A stretch of DNA of 64,000 nucleotides from Oceanobacillus arenosus (GCF_003369575.1 NZ_PIOC01000024.1:42207-106206), one strand, 5' to 3'; shown: positions 11,153 to 21,721, counted from the first letter of the stretch. Program-made: numbers and translations. The notes: generated from the sequence alone by a model not told the origin.

Positions 11153-11216
11153 GGAGAATTGGAGAAGCCGCAACAGTTAATGCAGATATGCATTAGTTTG
11201 TTTGTGGCTTTTTTTC
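11153..11216 (+). terminator. glpD leader terminator with putative GlpP box
   Basis: GGAGAATTGGAGA (11153-11165) is followed directly by a hairpin: AGCCGCAA (11166-11173) opposes TTTGTGGCT (11201-11209), ending in a run of T. The layout copies the glpF leader. GlpP-dependent readthrough of a glpD leader terminator is established in B. subtilis; the shared box is seen here directly. Confidence 0.83.
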
Positions 11217-11335
11217 TATTCTTTGACATACTAAATAGAGCTACTTCACATTGGTTGTAATAAATAATAATGATTTATAAAGAGTTATTAAGGTCTGCAC
11301 AGATATCTACAAAAAAGGAATGGAAGTGTTCAGTT

Positions 11336-13006
11336 ATGACAATGTTTTCAAGCTTTGATCGGATAGACACATTCAATAAATTGGAAAATGAATCCTATGA
11401 TGTATTAATTATTGGTGGCGGTATAACTGGTGCAGGTATTGCCCTAGACGCTGTAACTCGAGGATTAAAAGTAGGGTTAGTGGAAATGCAGGATTTCGCT
11501 GGTGGAACCTCCAGCAGGTCAACCAAGCTTGTCCATGGAGGACTACGTTATTTGCAACAATTTGAAATTAAAATGGTAGCAGAAATCGGTAAGGAACGAG
11601 CGATTGTATATGAAAATGGGCCACATGTAACAACCCCTGAATGGATGATGCTCCCATTCCATAAAGGAAGCACATTGGGACCATTCACAACGAATATCGG
11701 ACTCCGTGTATATGATTTTCTAGCGGGAGTAAAGAAAAGTGAACGGCGAAAAATGCTTAGCCCACAGGAGGCACTGCAAAGAGAACCATTAATTAAAAAA
11801 GATGGACTGAAGGGTGCTGGATATTATGTGGAATATAAAACCGATGATGCAAGGCTAACAATTGAGGTCATGAAGAAAGCAGTGGCTAGTGGAGTAAGGG
11901 CAATTAATTATGCAAAGGTTACAGACTTTATCTATGACGAATCAAAGAAAATTGTTGGAATAACTGTCGAGGACCAAATTGATCAAGGAACATATAACCT
12001 TTATGCGAAAAAAATCATCAATGCAGGTGGTCCATGGGTTGATGAATTGCGAGAAATCGATGGCTCGAAAAAGGGGAAAACATTGCATTTAACGAAAGGG
12101 ATTCATCTTGTTTTTCCGAAAAACGTATTCCCATTAGAGCAAGCAATTTATTTTGATACACCAGATGGTCGAATGATTTTTGCAATTCCACGAGGTAATA
12201 AAACCTATGTAGGAACGACAGATACAACCTATAAGGGAAATATCGCCCATCCAGTGATGACGGAAGCGGATGAAAATTATGTGCTAAATGCAATAAATTA
12301 CATGTTTCCATCATTGAAGATGAAGAAGGAAGATGTCGAATCAAGTTGGACCGGAATTCGCCCTTTAATTGAGGAAGAAGGAAAAAATAGCCCAAGCGAA
12401 ATTTCACGGAAGGATGAAATCTTCGTATCTGACTCTGGTCTGATCTCGATGGCAGGTGGAAAATTGACAGGATATCGGAAAATGGCAGAGCAAGCAGTAG
12501 ATACAGTGGTTAAGCAATTAAAAGCAGAAGAAGGAATTATTTATACCGAATCAGCAACCATTCATTTACCAATCTCTGGTGGAGATGTTGGTGGTTCGAC
12601 TGGGTTCCAATCTTTCAAACAACAAAAAGTAAACGAAGGAATAGAACTTGGATTGGACGAAGCAACCGCATCGGAATTCGTTGCAACATATGGTTCCAAT
12701 GTCGATATACTGTTTGATATTTATCAAAGTAGAAAAGAAGAAGCAGTAAAAGAGAATATTGATCCTGCTGTATTTGCGAAACTGATCTATGCAATGGAGT
12801 ATGAAGCAGCATATAAACCAGTTGACTTCTTTATTCGGAGAACGGGTGCATTATTTTTTGATATCCATTGGGTGAGAACGAATAAGGAGAATGTCATACA
12901 ATATATGGCGAAGATCTTACAGTGGAATGAAGAACAACGGGTGCGTTATGTTTCCGAATTGGAGCAGTTGATGCATGAAGCAGTAACACCGGTAAAAGAT
13001 GCATAA
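11336..13006 (+). CDS. glpD: Aerobic glycerol-3-phosphate dehydrogenase (FAD)
   Basis: A membrane-associated flavoenzyme that oxidises glycerol-3-phosphate to dihydroxyacetone phosphate and feeds electrons to the quinone pool. The FAD motif IIGGGITGAGIALDA is at about residues 24-38, followed by GGTSSRSTKLVHGGLRYL and later SWTGIRPLI and AGGKLTGYRKMAE. About 556 residues from ATG 11336, which is preceded by GGAAGTG; the frame is open upstream to 11270 but lacks a good ribosome site there. It is separated from dhaM by its own leader terminator, so it is regulated independently. Confidence 0.95.
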   Translation: MTMFSSFDRIDTFNKLENESYDVLIIGGGITGAGIALDAVTRGLKVGLVEMQDFAGGTSSRSTKLVHGGLRYLQQFEIKMVAEIGKERAIVYENGPHVTTPEWMMLPFHKGSTLGPFTTNIGLRVYDFLAGVKKSERRKMLSPQEALQREPLIKKDGLKGAGYYVEYKTDDARLTIEVMKKAVASGVRAINYAKVTDFIYDESKKIVGITVEDQIDQGTYNLYAKKIINAGGPWVDELREIDGSKKGKTLHLTKGIHLVFPKNVFPLEQAIYFDTPDGRMIFAIPRGNKTYVGTTDTTYKGNIAHPVMTEADENYVLNAINYMFPSLKMKKEDVESSWTGIRPLIEEEGKNSPSEISRKDEIFVSDSGLISMAGGKLTGYRKMAEQAVDTVVKQLKAEEGIIYTESATIHLPISGGDVGGSTGFQSFKQQKVNEGIELGLDEATASEFVATYGSNVDILFDIYQSRKEEAVKENIDPAVFAKLIYAMEYEAAYKPVDFFIRRTGALFFDIHWVRTNKENVIQYMAKILQWNEEQRVRYVSELEQLMHEAVTPVKDA

Positions 13007-13141
13007 GTATTCCAACCTAATCTACAATAGATGCACATTAAATAAGATTGCCATAGACAATTTTGCCCGCAGGCTCTATAATTACGGGCTGTAATGTGGT
13101 ATACTTTCACGTGTGTATGTCTTGTAGTTAGGGGGATATCG

Positions 13142-14143
13142 ATGACACAAGTGAAAAACAAAGCAAAAGAAAAATCAAATAATGTTATCCCTTTTATTCC
13201 TGAAGGTGATTTTTATTTCACAAAAGGTGTCGAAGCCTTTCAAAATAGAAAGTTTAATATTGCGATAAAATGGATGAAAAAGGCGATTGAAGCGAAGCCG
13301 AATGATCCCTTGTATCAATGTCAAATGTCCGTTATATATACAGAGATTGGCGCATATCATGCTGCAAATCAGTTGTTGACGAATGTATTACAATCAACGG
13401 AATATACGGATTGTTATTATTTAATTGCAAATAATTATGCACATTTGGGTCTCTTAAATGATGCAGAAAAGTATGTGAGCCTCTATCTCGAAAAGGAGCC
13501 GAAAGGTGAGTTTAGCGAGGATGCATTGGCATTATTGGACCTAATTGATATTGTTGATGTGGATGATGAGGACGACGACTTTGAGCTTGAAGATGAAGAT
13601 GAATTACTTATCTATCAAGAAACGGCATTTTACCATATGGAAAATATGGAATGGGAAAAAGCACTTCCAGTCATTGAGGAAATGGTTACACTATTCCCTG
13701 AATATATGCTTGCAAAGCATGATTACTCGCAGGTCCTATTTTTCTTAGGGCGTGAAGAGGAAGCGGTGCAAATGGAATTGGATATTTTGAAGCAAAATCC
13801 AAACACATTGTACAGCCATATAAACCTTGCATTGTTTTATCATGAATTAAATGATGAAGCAGCATACAAAATGCATATCCATACATTATTAAATGTATAT
13901 CCAATGCATGAACAGCAGAAACTACGTATTGCGGTAACCTTAGCGAGAACGGAGCAGTATCAGGATGCCTATCAACGTTTTATTTCACTTTCAAAAGGAA
14001 GGCTAAAAAACCACCCATCCTATTATCGATGGTATAGTATAACAGCATTCAATGTAGGTGAGCCGGCGAAGGCACTTTCATTATGGGAAGAAGGATGTAA
14101 GCAGCACCCATCATTATCGAAGGAAGCAGGACCTTGGGAATAA
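13142..14143 (+). CDS. Tetratricopeptide-repeat protein (YvcD-like)
   Basis: A soluble protein of 333 residues built from TPR-like helical pairs, for example FTKGVEAFQNRKFNIAIKWM and the later AFYHMENMEWEKALPVIEEM. An acidic linker of Asp/Glu residues (around residues 138-153) separates an N-terminal and a C-terminal set of repeats. ATG 13142 is preceded by AGGGGGA. Its place just upstream of trxB resembles yvcD in B. subtilis. It probably serves as a protein-binding scaffold; no enzymatic motif is seen. An extended -10 (TGGTATACT at 13097-13105) may drive it. Confidence 0.75.
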   Translation: MTQVKNKAKEKSNNVIPFIPEGDFYFTKGVEAFQNRKFNIAIKWMKKAIEAKPNDPLYQCQMSVIYTEIGAYHAANQLLTNVLQSTEYTDCYYLIANNYAHLGLLNDAEKYVSLYLEKEPKGEFSEDALALLDLIDIVDVDDEDDDFELEDEDELLIYQETAFYHMENMEWEKALPVIEEMVTLFPEYMLAKHDYSQVLFFLGREEEAVQMELDILKQNPNTLYSHINLALFYHELNDEAAYKMHIHTLLNVYPMHEQQKLRIAVTLARTEQYQDAYQRFISLSKGRLKNHPSYYRWYSITAFNVGEPAKALSLWEEGCKQHPSLSKEAGPWE

Positions 14144-14164
14144 TTAATATAAGGTCCTTTTTTT
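14129..14164 (+). terminator. Terminator overlapping the TPR gene stop
   Basis: GGACCTT (14129-14135) pairs with AAGGTCC (14151-14157), followed by seven T. The left arm lies inside the last codons of the gene. Confidence 0.75.
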
Positions 14165-14200
14165 CACGCATTAACGGGCTGTAAATTCCTGATTCTGTTC

Positions 14201-14231
14201 AACTAACATTCAGTGGTACTGGATGTTAGTT
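14201..14231. promoter_or_regulatory. Inverted repeat upstream of trxB
   Basis: AACTAACATTCAGT and ACTGGATGTTAGTT form a 14-bp stem with a GGT loop and one internal mismatch. No T-run follows, so it is either a leader hairpin or a protein site ahead of trxB. It lies 90 bases before the start codon. Confidence 0.5.
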
Positions 14232-14269
14232 TCACTTTATGAGCAGAATAATAGACGAATCAGGTTTAG

Positions 14270-15277
<1,008 letters not shown>

Positions 15278-15378
15278 ATTTTAACTGCTTCTTAACGCTC
15301 CTGTAATACATTCGCAATATAAATGAGGTATATTATAGATAACTAATTGACCCCCTTTTAATAGATAAATTAGTTTTT

Positions 15379-15409
15379 GCACAGGTGCTCGCACCTGTGT
15401 CTTTTTTTT
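15379..15409 (+). terminator. trxB terminator
   Basis: GCACAGGTGC faces GCACCTGTGT across a TC loop and is followed by eight T. A strong intrinsic terminator about 100 bases after trxB. Confidence 0.9.
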
Positions 15410-15535
15410 GTAGAAGCCCTTGTAATTAAATTGTCGAATATAGTGGTTAATTTGATTATGAATTTAATCTTTCCTAATCATGACGAATGGAAGTTTCACC
15501 TTATCCATAGTATAATAAACATAGTGAACTTTTTT

Positions 15536-15568
15536 GTAGGTAAGAAAGTGTAAAGACTTTCTTACTAC
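15536..15568. promoter_or_regulatory. Hairpin in the trxB-rapZ gap
   Basis: GTAGGTAAGAAAGT opposes ACTTTCTTACTAC with a six-base loop. A TATAAT (15511-15516) sits just upstream, so the hairpin would be at the very 5' end of a rapZ transcript if that -10 is used. No T-run follows. Apart from this and the trxB terminator, nothing else is evident in the 430-base gap. Confidence 0.5.
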
Positions 15569-15708
15569 ATAAGTGCAACCAAGTTTTCTAATATATTTAG
15601 CGGATGAAGGTATTTAGTGCGGACGAATTTCGTATAGTGATACAAATGAATCGATATGATTAGTGTTCTATCAACACCTTTACGGTTTATATAAGGGGGA
15701 GATTGACA

Positions 15709-16596
15709 ATGAAAGACGGAGAAATGGAAACAAAATTAGTTATTATAACAGGAATGTCAGGTGCAGGAAAGACGGTTGCAGTGCAAAGCTTTGAAGATCT
15801 AGGCTATTATTGTGTAGATAACTTACCCCCTACATTGCTACCAAAATTTTTAGATTTGATGCGTGATTCCTCGAACGCAATTCGAAAAGTAGCGCTCGTA
15901 ATGGATTTACGTGGACGTGAATTCTTTGATTCCTTATTTGATGCATTAGATACTGTTGGAAAAGAGGAATGGCTAGAGGAGCATATACTATTCCTGGATG
16001 CAAAGGATGAAAAGTTAGTTAGTCGCTATAAGGAAACGAGACGCGCACATCCATTAGCAATTGGCGGACTTCCACTTAACGGTATTCATCAAGAACGCGA
16101 AATTCTCGACCAATTACGGGGAAGAGCACAACGTATTATTGATACAACCAATTTGAAGCCTCGTGAATTACGAGAAAAAATTGTAAAAATATATTCGGAA
16201 GATAAACAGGAAATCTTCTCCGTACACTTGGTCTCCTTTGGATTTAAATATGGAATTCCAATCGATGCTGATCTTGTATTTGATGTAAGATTCCTTCCTA
16301 ACCCACATTATGTAGCCCATTTACAGCCGCTAACAGGATTAAATCAGGACGTTGCTTCATATGTCTTCAAATGGTCCGACACACAAATATTTAATGATAA
16401 GGTGCTTGATTTATTGCAGTTCATGCTTCCACAGTATAAGAAAGAGGGAAAATCGCAGCTTGTTATTGGTATTGGTTGTACAGGTGGGCAACATCGTTCC
16501 GTTGCGTTAGCAGAGCACTTTGCGAATGAACTCTCGACGAATTACATCACACATGTTACACATCGGGATATTGATAAGAGAAAGGGAAATTCATGA
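15709..16596 (+). CDS. rapZ: RNase adapter / nucleotide-binding protein RapZ (YvcJ)
   Basis: A P-loop protein of the RapZ/YvcJ family; in bacilli it binds and hydrolyses nucleotides and affects competence, while in E. coli it steers RNase E to GlmZ RNA. Walker A GMSGAGKT is at about residues 15-22; YYCVDNLPP and the C-terminal [13 protein letters not shown] are family signatures. ATG 15709 follows AAGGGGGA by 8 bases. It overlaps yvcK by 4 bases, and the rapZ-yvcK-whiA(-crh) order is the conserved Firmicutes cluster. Confidence 0.93.
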   Translation: MKDGEMETKLVIITGMSGAGKTVAVQSFEDLGYYCVDNLPPTLLPKFLDLMRDSSNAIRKVALVMDLRGREFFDSLFDALDTVGKEEWLEEHILFLDAKDEKLVSRYKETRRAHPLAIGGLPLNGIHQEREILDQLRGRAQRIIDTTNLKPRELREKIVKIYSEDKQEIFSVHLVSFGFKYGIPIDADLVFDVRFLPNPHYVAHLQPLTGLNQDVASYVFKWSDTQIFNDKVLDLLQFMLPQYKKEGKSQLVIGIGCTGGQHRSVALAEHFANELSTNYITHVTHRDIDKRKGNS

Positions 16597-17558
16597 TGAC
16601 AAATGGGAAACACCCAAGAATTGTTGTAATGGGTGGTGGGACTGGAATGCCAGTTCTATTACGCGGACTAAAGAATTTACCAATTGATTTAACAGCACTC
16701 GTTACCGTTGCAGATGATGGCGGCAGCTCAGGCCGATTACGGAGTGAAATGGCAATTCCTGCACCAGGAGATATTCGTAATGTAATTGCCGCACTATCTG
16801 ATGTAGAACCGATGCTTTTAGAGTTATTCCAGCATCGATTTTCTGTCGGAAATGGACTGTCCGGCCATTCCATGGGAAATTTACTATTAGCCGCCATGAC
16901 GTCGATTACTGGTGACTTTTTTACCGGGATAAAGGAAATTTCCCGGGTATTAAATGTAAAAGGTGAAATTTATCCAATATCAAATCAAAATATGACTTTA
17001 AATGCAAGGTTTACGGATGGAACCACCATTTCTGGTGAATCCAATATTCCACTTGCAGGGAAGCGGATTGAGCGTGTATATTTAAGTCCTGAACCTGTTA
17101 AACCACTGCCAAATGCAATCCATGCAATTCAAAAAGCTGATTTAGTCGTTATTTCACCTGGAAGCTTATATACGAGTATTATGCCGAATCTGATCATCCC
17201 GAAAATCGACATTGCGTTGAAAGAAACAAAGGCAAAGGTTGTTTATGTGTGTAATGTGATGACACAGGCAGGTGAAACAACCGGTTATAAAGCATCGGAT
17301 CATGTTCAAGCAATTACGGATCATATTGGTTCTGGCTGTCTAGATGCCGTTGTTGTTCATAATGAACCAATTAAAAAGGCAGTACGTGACATCTATGCAG
17401 AAGAAAACGCCGAGCCAGTTGTATATGATACATTGAAATTATTAAATATGGGATTAGAAATAATTGAAGGGGACATTATTAGTTATTCTAATTCAACAGT
17501 ACGACATGATAATAATAAAATTGCAACATTACTTTACTCCATTTTAGAGCAAAAGTAA
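16593..17558 (+). CDS. yvcK: YvcK-family gluconeogenesis factor
   Basis: A CofD-like protein that binds UDP-sugars and is needed for growth and cell-wall precursor balance on gluconeogenic carbon sources. Visible motifs are [16 protein letters not shown] near the N-terminus, [13 protein letters not shown] around residue 40, and [13 protein letters not shown] in the middle. The 321-residue length is usual. Start ATG 16593 overlaps the rapZ stop, so the two are translationally coupled. whiA follows after 37 bases. Confidence 0.94.
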   Translation: MMTNGKHPRIVVMGGGTGMPVLLRGLKNLPIDLTALVTVADDGGSSGRLRSEMAIPAPGDIRNVIAALSDVEPMLLELFQHRFSVGNGLSGHSMGNLLLAAMTSITGDFFTGIKEISRVLNVKGEIYPISNQNMTLNARFTDGTTISGESNIPLAGKRIERVYLSPEPVKPLPNAIHAIQKADLVVISPGSLYTSIMPNLIIPKIDIALKETKAKVVYVCNVMTQAGETTGYKASDHVQAITDHIGSGCLDAVVVHNEPIKKAVRDIYAEENAEPVVYDTLKLLNMGLEIIEGDIISYSNSTVRHDNNKIATLLYSILEQK

Positions 17559-17595
17559 TCGTTACGGTAAATAATGGTAAAGGAGGAGAAAGAAG

Positions 17596-18546
17596 ATGTC
17601 CTTTGCTTCAGAAATAAAGAAGGAATTAACAGCAATTGAGTTTGATGATTGTTGTTTACATGCAGAGCTCGCAGCCTTAATTAGGATGAACGGTGCAATC
17701 TCGTTTTCCAGTAGGAATTACACGCTTGATGTGCAAACGGAAAATGCTGCAATCGCAAGACGTATCTATACATTGATCAAGAAAAGTTACGAATTTCCAG
17801 TTGAACTTCTTGTCCGAAAGAAAATGAAGTTGAAGAAGAACAATATATATATTGTTCGATTAAAAGAAAAGGTACGTGACTTTTTAACAGAATTGGATAT
17901 TATTGAAGATTCCTATACAGTAATTCGAACTATTTCGGATAAAGTTCTTTCTAAAACCTGTTGTAAAAGAGCCTATTTACGTGGTGCATTTCTTGCAGGT
18001 GGATCGGTTAATAATCCTGAAACATCCTCGTATCATTTAGAAATATCTAATTTCTATCAGGAGCATAATGATGCTTTATGTAAATTATTAAATTCATTTG
18101 GCCTTCGTGCGCGCACATTGGAGCGGAAAAGTGGTTATATTGTTTACATAAAAGAGGCCGAGAAAATTACGGACTTTTTAAGTATCATTGGTGCAAATAA
18201 TGCGTTATTTAAGTTTGAGGATGTCCGAATTGTTCGTGATATGCGGAATTCCGTTAATCGTCTTGTAAACTGTGAGACAGCGAACTTAAATAAGACCATC
18301 GGCGCAGCATTCCGACAAATTGAAAACATTAAACTGATTGAAAATACGGTAGGGCTTGATCAACTTCCAGAGAAATTACAGGAAATTGCAAGACTTCGTG
18401 TGGAACATCAAGAAGTATCATTAAAAGAATTAGGGGAATTGGTTTCGAGTGGAAAAATCTCGAAGTCTGGTGTGAATCACAGACTAAAGAAAATCGATGA
18501 CTTTGCAGCGAAGTTAAAGCAAGGTGAAGTATTACAAGGAAGTTAA
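17596..18546 (+). CDS. whiA: WhiA family DNA-binding protein
   Basis: A protein with a degenerate LAGLIDADG-like N-terminal part and a C-terminal helix-turn-helix; in bacilli it influences cell division and chromosome segregation. [15 protein letters not shown] opens the protein, [20 protein letters not shown] marks the core, and the HTH region contains [20 protein letters not shown]. The 316 residues match orthologues. The site AAGGAGGAG precedes the start. crh follows behind its own putative promoter. Confidence 0.95.
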   Translation: MSFASEIKKELTAIEFDDCCLHAELAALIRMNGAISFSSRNYTLDVQTENAAIARRIYTLIKKSYEFPVELLVRKKMKLKKNNIYIVRLKEKVRDFLTELDIIEDSYTVIRTISDKVLSKTCCKRAYLRGAFLAGGSVNNPETSSYHLEISNFYQEHNDALCKLLNSFGLRARTLERKSGYIVYIKEAEKITDFLSIIGANNALFKFEDVRIVRDMRNSVNRLVNCETANLNKTIGAAFRQIENIKLIENTVGLDQLPEKLQEIARLRVEHQEVSLKELGELVSSGKISKSGVNHRLKKIDDFAAKLKQGEVLQGS

Positions 18547-18589
18547 TTCTACCTAATTCGTTGGAATAATTTTCTTTATGTTGAATACA

Positions 18590-18683
18590 TGATATAATAC
18601 GGATTAAATATAAGGTTTATGATGACTAACATTGCCACCGTGCTTTGTTAGTTGGTTATTAAATGGAAATGATAGCGTTTTCT
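18590..18683 (+). promoter_or_regulatory. crh leader: extended -10, hairpin and cre-like site
   Basis: TGATATAAT (18590-18598) is a perfect extended -10. It is followed by a hairpin with arms ACTAAC and GTTAGT around 18624-18651 and then by TGATAGCGTTTTCT (18670-18683), which fits the relaxed cre consensus with one mismatch. If CcpA binds there it would block elongation toward crh. Confidence 0.5.
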
Positions 18684-18708
18684 TAAAAGCTGGAGGAGGA
18701 TGAGGAAA

Positions 18709-18960
18709 TTGATTGAAAGATTAGTCACGATTGAATTAGTGGAAGGATTGCAAGCTAGACCAGCAGCACAGTTTGTTCAAGAGGCGAATCGCTATGCGGC
18801 ACATCTGTTTCTAGAAAAAGAGGGAAAAAAAGTAAATGCCAAAAGTATCATGGGATTAATGAGCTTAGCAATTGGTAAAGGCGAGAGAGTAATGTTGATC
18901 GCGGATGGGGCCGACGAAGAAATAGCATTAAATCATTTGAGTTCATTAGTATCTAAATAA
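18709..18960 (+). CDS. crh: Catabolite repression HPr-like protein Crh
   Basis: An HPr paralogue that cannot take phosphate from PtsI but is phosphorylated on Ser46 by HprK and then acts as a CcpA co-repressor. The usual His15 is Gln15 (GLQARPAA at 13-20), and Ser46 lies in AKSIMGLMSLA, both exactly in register when TTG 18709 is the start. That start also gives a correct distance to GGAGGAGG, whereas ATG 18700 abuts it. 83 residues. Its kinase gene hprK is also in this window. Confidence 0.92.
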   Translation: MIERLVTIELVEGLQARPAAQFVQEANRYAAHLFLEKEGKKVNAKSIMGLMSLAIGKGERVMLIADGADEEIALNHLSSLVSK

Positions 18961-18978
18961 ATGGTCTTGATAACTATA

Positions 18979-19014
18979 AAAAATCCCTTTCATTTATAAA
19001 TGAAAGGGATTTTT
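18979..19014. terminator. Bidirectional terminator between crh and clpP
   Basis: A perfect 36-base palindrome centred at 18996/18997: A-rich start, TCCCTTTCATTT, its complement, and a T-run. It serves crh on the plus strand and clpP on the minus strand. Confidence 0.93.
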
Positions 19015-19021
19015 ACAAAGA

Positions 19022-19615
19022 TTATTTAGCATCTTCTTTACGTTCTAAGATTTTGTCAATTAAACCATATTCAACAGAACGTTGTGCTGTCATGAAGTTA
19101 TCACGTTCAGTATCGCGTTCAATTACTTCTAATGGCTGACCAGTTTTTTCTGACATAATTTCATTCATGCGTTTTTTGATTTCGATAATACGTTTTGCAT
19201 GGATTTCAATGTCTGTTGCCTGTCCTTGTGTTCCACCTAATGGTTGGTGAATCATGATTTCACTGTTTGGTAATGCAAATCGTTTTCCTTTTTCGCCAGC
19301 AGTTAGAAGGAATGCACCCATTGATGCTGCCATACCGATACAAATGGTAGAAACATCAGATTTGATGAAGTTCATCGTATCGAAAATCGCCATTCCAGAT
19401 GTGATGGAACCACCTGGTGAGTTGATATACAATGAAATATCCTTACCTGGATCTTCTGCTTCAAGGAAAAGTAATTGTGCGACAATAGAGTTTGCAACGT
19501 TATCGTCAATTGCACTTCCTAGTAAAATAATACGGTCTTTAAGTAAGCGTGAGTAAATGTCATATGCACGTTCGCCACGATTGGTTTGTTCGATAACTGT
19601 AGGTACTAAATTCAT
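19022..19615 (-). CDS. clpP: ATP-dependent Clp protease proteolytic subunit
   Basis: The serine peptidase barrel of the Clp proteases, working with ClpC/ClpX in protein quality control. The catalytic triad is complete: Ser98 in GMAASMGAF, His123 in MIHQPLGG and Asp172. Starting at [10 protein letters not shown] (19615), behind an AAGGAGG site, gives 197 residues and this exact numbering; the frame continues 11 codons upstream without support. A CtsR operator lies over its promoter, so heat-shock induction is expected. Confidence 0.97.
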   Translation of the reverse strand: MNLVPTVIEQTNRGERAYDIYSRLLKDRIILLGSAIDDNVANSIVAQLLFLEAEDPGKDISLYINSPGGSITSGMAIFDTMNFIKSDVSTICIGMAASMGAFLLTAGEKGKRFALPNSEIMIHQPLGGTQGQATDIEIHAKRIIEIKKRMNEIMSEKTGQPLEVIERDTERDNFMTAQRSVEYGLIDKILERKEDAK

Positions 19616-19674
19616 TTGTAAATCCTCCTTATATAAAACAAGTTTCATCCAACTAACTTAATGGATCTAATTTT

Positions 19675-19704
19675 ATAATAGCTCAAAGGTCAATGAAGGT
19701 CAAA
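19675..19704 (-). promoter_or_regulatory. clpP promoter with CtsR operator
   Basis: On the plus strand GGTCAAT-GAA-GGTCAAA (19688-19704) matches the CtsR heptad direct repeat with one mismatch. On the minus strand the same bases supply -35 TTGACC (19703-19698), then a 17-base spacer and -10 TATTAT (19680-19675). Repressor binding would cover the promoter, as in the known class III heat-shock genes. Confidence 0.88.
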
Positions 19705-19797
19705 CATAAACCTTCGATAATATAAAAAAATATCTTCTACATGATACCCTTATTTTTGGCGAATAAACGTCATAACAAAAAAAGGTTAAGAAAACAC

Positions 19798-19826
19798 TTG
19801 TAACTATAAGGAAACAACGGTATAAT
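19798..19826 (+). promoter_or_regulatory. Promoter of tRNA-Arg
   Basis: TTGTAA and TATAAT are separated by 17 bases, about 30 bases before the tRNA. Confidence 0.75.
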
Positions 19827-19856
19827 AGCATATGTGTCAATTTCAAACATCTACAT

Positions 19857-19932
19857 GCGCCCATAGCTCAGCTGGATAGAGCACTGGTTTCCGGTACCAG
19901 GTTTGTCGGGGGTTCAAATCCCTCTGGGCGCG
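19857..19932 (+). tRNA. tRNA-Arg (anticodon CCG)
   Basis: A complete cloverleaf of 76 bases: acceptor GCGCCCA/TGGGCGC, D-arm AGCTCAGCTGGATAGAGC, anticodon stem CTGGT/ACCAG with loop TTCCGGT, and T-arm with GGTTCAAATCC. The anticodon CCG reads CGG. CCA is not encoded. It stands alone with its own promoter and terminator. Confidence 0.95.
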
Positions 19933-19950
19933 TCAATGTAAATTAAATGA

Positions 19951-19988
19951 GACAAGGGTTAGAAGGTTATTCTATCCTTGTCTTTTTT
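19951..19988 (+). terminator. Terminator of tRNA-Arg
   Basis: GACAAGGGTTAGAA faces TTCTATCCTTGTC and is followed by six T. Confidence 0.85.
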
Positions 19989-20032
19989 CTGCTCACAAAG
20001 GAGAATTACTATCATTCTTCTATATGCCTACT

Positions 20033-20075
20033 AAAAAACAAACAGGACTTCATTGTGGGTTCTGTTTGTTTTTTT
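20033..20075. terminator. Bidirectional terminator downstream of aroK
   Basis: AAAAAACAAACAGGAC opposes a T-rich complement ending TTTGTTTTTTT with a short loop. It would end transcription from the minus-strand aroK and any readthrough from the tRNA. Confidence 0.8.
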
Positions 20076-20109
20076 AATAGGCTCATATTTTGTTTGTTAC
20101 TATTTGATA

Positions 20110-20664
20110 TCAACCGGCATTCGGCTCATATATATCCCATGCCGTTTTCAACGATTCGACAATGTAATCAGCGACTTCCTCAACGACTAAATTATCTGTA
20201 ATGACCCGGGAATGATGCTCTGAGTAAATCGGTTGGCGTTCATTGAATAGTTCCTCAATTTGGTCCATATTCTTACCTTGCAGTACGGGACGACTATCGA
20301 TAAGCAGGCTAATTCGATCCTTCCAATTTTCCCAAGACATATCAAGGAAGAAAACGATGCATTCTGATAAACAAACGTCTCTAATTTCTTCCTGAAGAAA
20401 CGCACCACCACCAACGGAGATGATTTTTAGTTTTTGTTTACAGGATTGGATAATCATATTTTTCTCTGTTTCGCGGAAAATTTTTTCACCGTATTGTTTA
20501 AAAATATCAGAGGTTGGCATGTTGAACTTCTTTTCAATCTCTTCATCAATATCAATAAAGTCTCTATATAAATTCTTTGCTACAACTTTACCAATGGTAG
20601 TTTTACCAACGCCCATAAAACCTATCATTACAATGCTTTTTTCTCGTAGTGAAACATCGTTCAT
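20110..20664 (-). CDS. aroK: Shikimate kinase
   Basis: Phosphorylates shikimate at the 3-hydroxyl with ATP in aromatic amino acid synthesis. The Walker A motif GFMGVGKTT is at about residues 15-23; shikimate-binding DIDEEIE, the VGGGAF motif and DSRPVLQG in the lid region are visible. It is 184 residues, slightly longer than the roughly 170-residue norm because of an N-terminal and C-terminal extension. It is a single gene, not beside other aro genes here. Confidence 0.93.
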   Translation of the reverse strand: MNDVSLREKSIVMIGFMGVGKTTIGKVVAKNLYRDFIDIDEEIEKKFNMPTSDIFKQYGEKIFRETEKNMIIQSCKQKLKIISVGGGAFLQEEIRDVCLSECIVFFLDMSWENWKDRISLLIDSRPVLQGKNMDQIEELFNERQPIYSEHHSRVITDNLVVEEVADYIVESLKTAWDIYEPNAG

Positions 20665-20750
20665 GCTCTTCCCCCTAATTAATTTAATTCTCTAAAATTA
20701 GTATAAGCCAAATACCTGTGTTTTGCACGGAGGTTCATTAAGTATCATGA

Positions 20751-21500
20751 TTATTCCGTTACAGTGATTTCAAATTCCTGATGCTCATGTAATCCGTCTT
20801 CGTTTTCCACATGAATCACTATTTGATAGTTACTTGCTTCTGGAAATGCAAAATCTCTGGAGTATTCTCCAGCAGTTGCTTCACCCGCATCTATCCATTC
20901 GTGCTTGTCCGGTGTTTCTTCATTCCAAATCTCAAATCGTACATTTGCTTTTTCTAAAGGATGGTTGTCTAGTTGTACATGTACTTGTAGTGATGTATTT
21001 TCACCAACTGTCACTAATTCTGGTTTCATAAAGTGCATTGCGAAACCATCTGCGTGTTCAGCATGTTCATGATTCTGTCCGTCGTCGTGATTATGACTTA
21101 CGCCACTGCCAATTATTATCGATTTTTTCGGCATTGTATGCATATCTTTTGCCGACACATGTGCATACATTTCATAAGTAGCCTCATGGTCAAAGGTGGT
21201 TTCTATTGAATAAGTACCGTCATCATTATTTGTTGCTTCAATCTTAGTACTTTCATCCTCCATCCCTTGCTCCCATATTTCGAATGTCACATCATCTGCA
21301 TCTACAACAGATTCTTCACCATGCGTAACAGTTGCTACAAGTTTTACTACTTTATCTACTTCAGCAGTTTCTAGAACTGAAAATTCTACCTCAAGTGGAA
21401 CAAGTTCTGTTGATCCAGCATCGGTATTCTCATTTTTTGCGTCACACGCTGCTAAAATCGTAATGGTTAACAGGATAAAAATAATACGGCTTTTTCTCAT
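20751..21500 (-). CDS. Lipoprotein with two YtkA-like domains
   Basis: A secreted, lipid-anchored protein of 249 residues. The signal peptide ends in the lipobox LAAC (Cys at about 19). Two related Ig-like (YtkA/FixH-type) domains follow, one around residues 35-130 and one around 160-248, each with a VxFEIW motif (VTFEIWEQG and VRFEIWNEE). Between them is a His/Asp-rich linker (SHNHDDGQNHEHAEHAD) that looks able to bind metal ions. The family is linked to copper or respiratory functions in some bacteria; the role here is not known. Lgt in this window would lipidate it. Confidence 0.82.
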   Translation of the reverse strand: MRKSRIIFILLTITILAACDAKNENTDAGSTELVPLEVEFSVLETAEVDKVVKLVATVTHGEESVVDADDVTFEIWEQGMEDESTKIEATNNDDGTYSIETTFDHEATYEMYAHVSAKDMHTMPKKSIIIGSGVSHNHDDGQNHEHAEHADGFAMHFMKPELVTVGENTSLQVHVQLDNHPLEKANVRFEIWNEETPDKHEWIDAGEATAGEYSRDFAFPEASNYQIVIHVENEDGLHEHQEFEITVTE

Positions 21501-21721
21501 GACAATATCCCCCTTAGTTATCTTTCAATAAATTATGTATGTAATATAATTAGTATATCAAACATCATTCCTTCTATGGTACTGTCAAACGAGTGAAATT
21601 TGAATGCTTCGTGAAGGCAAATGAACTGAAAAGTTAGTATTGGGTAGCGACAACTTGTATAAAGTAAGATACTTTTGATAAAATGAAATTATACAATTAT
21701 TTAAAGATGGGAAGGGATTAA

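Noticed and set aside
19947..20201. 84-codon frame after tRNA-Arg
   Set aside because: It is built across two terminators and into aroK on the other strand.
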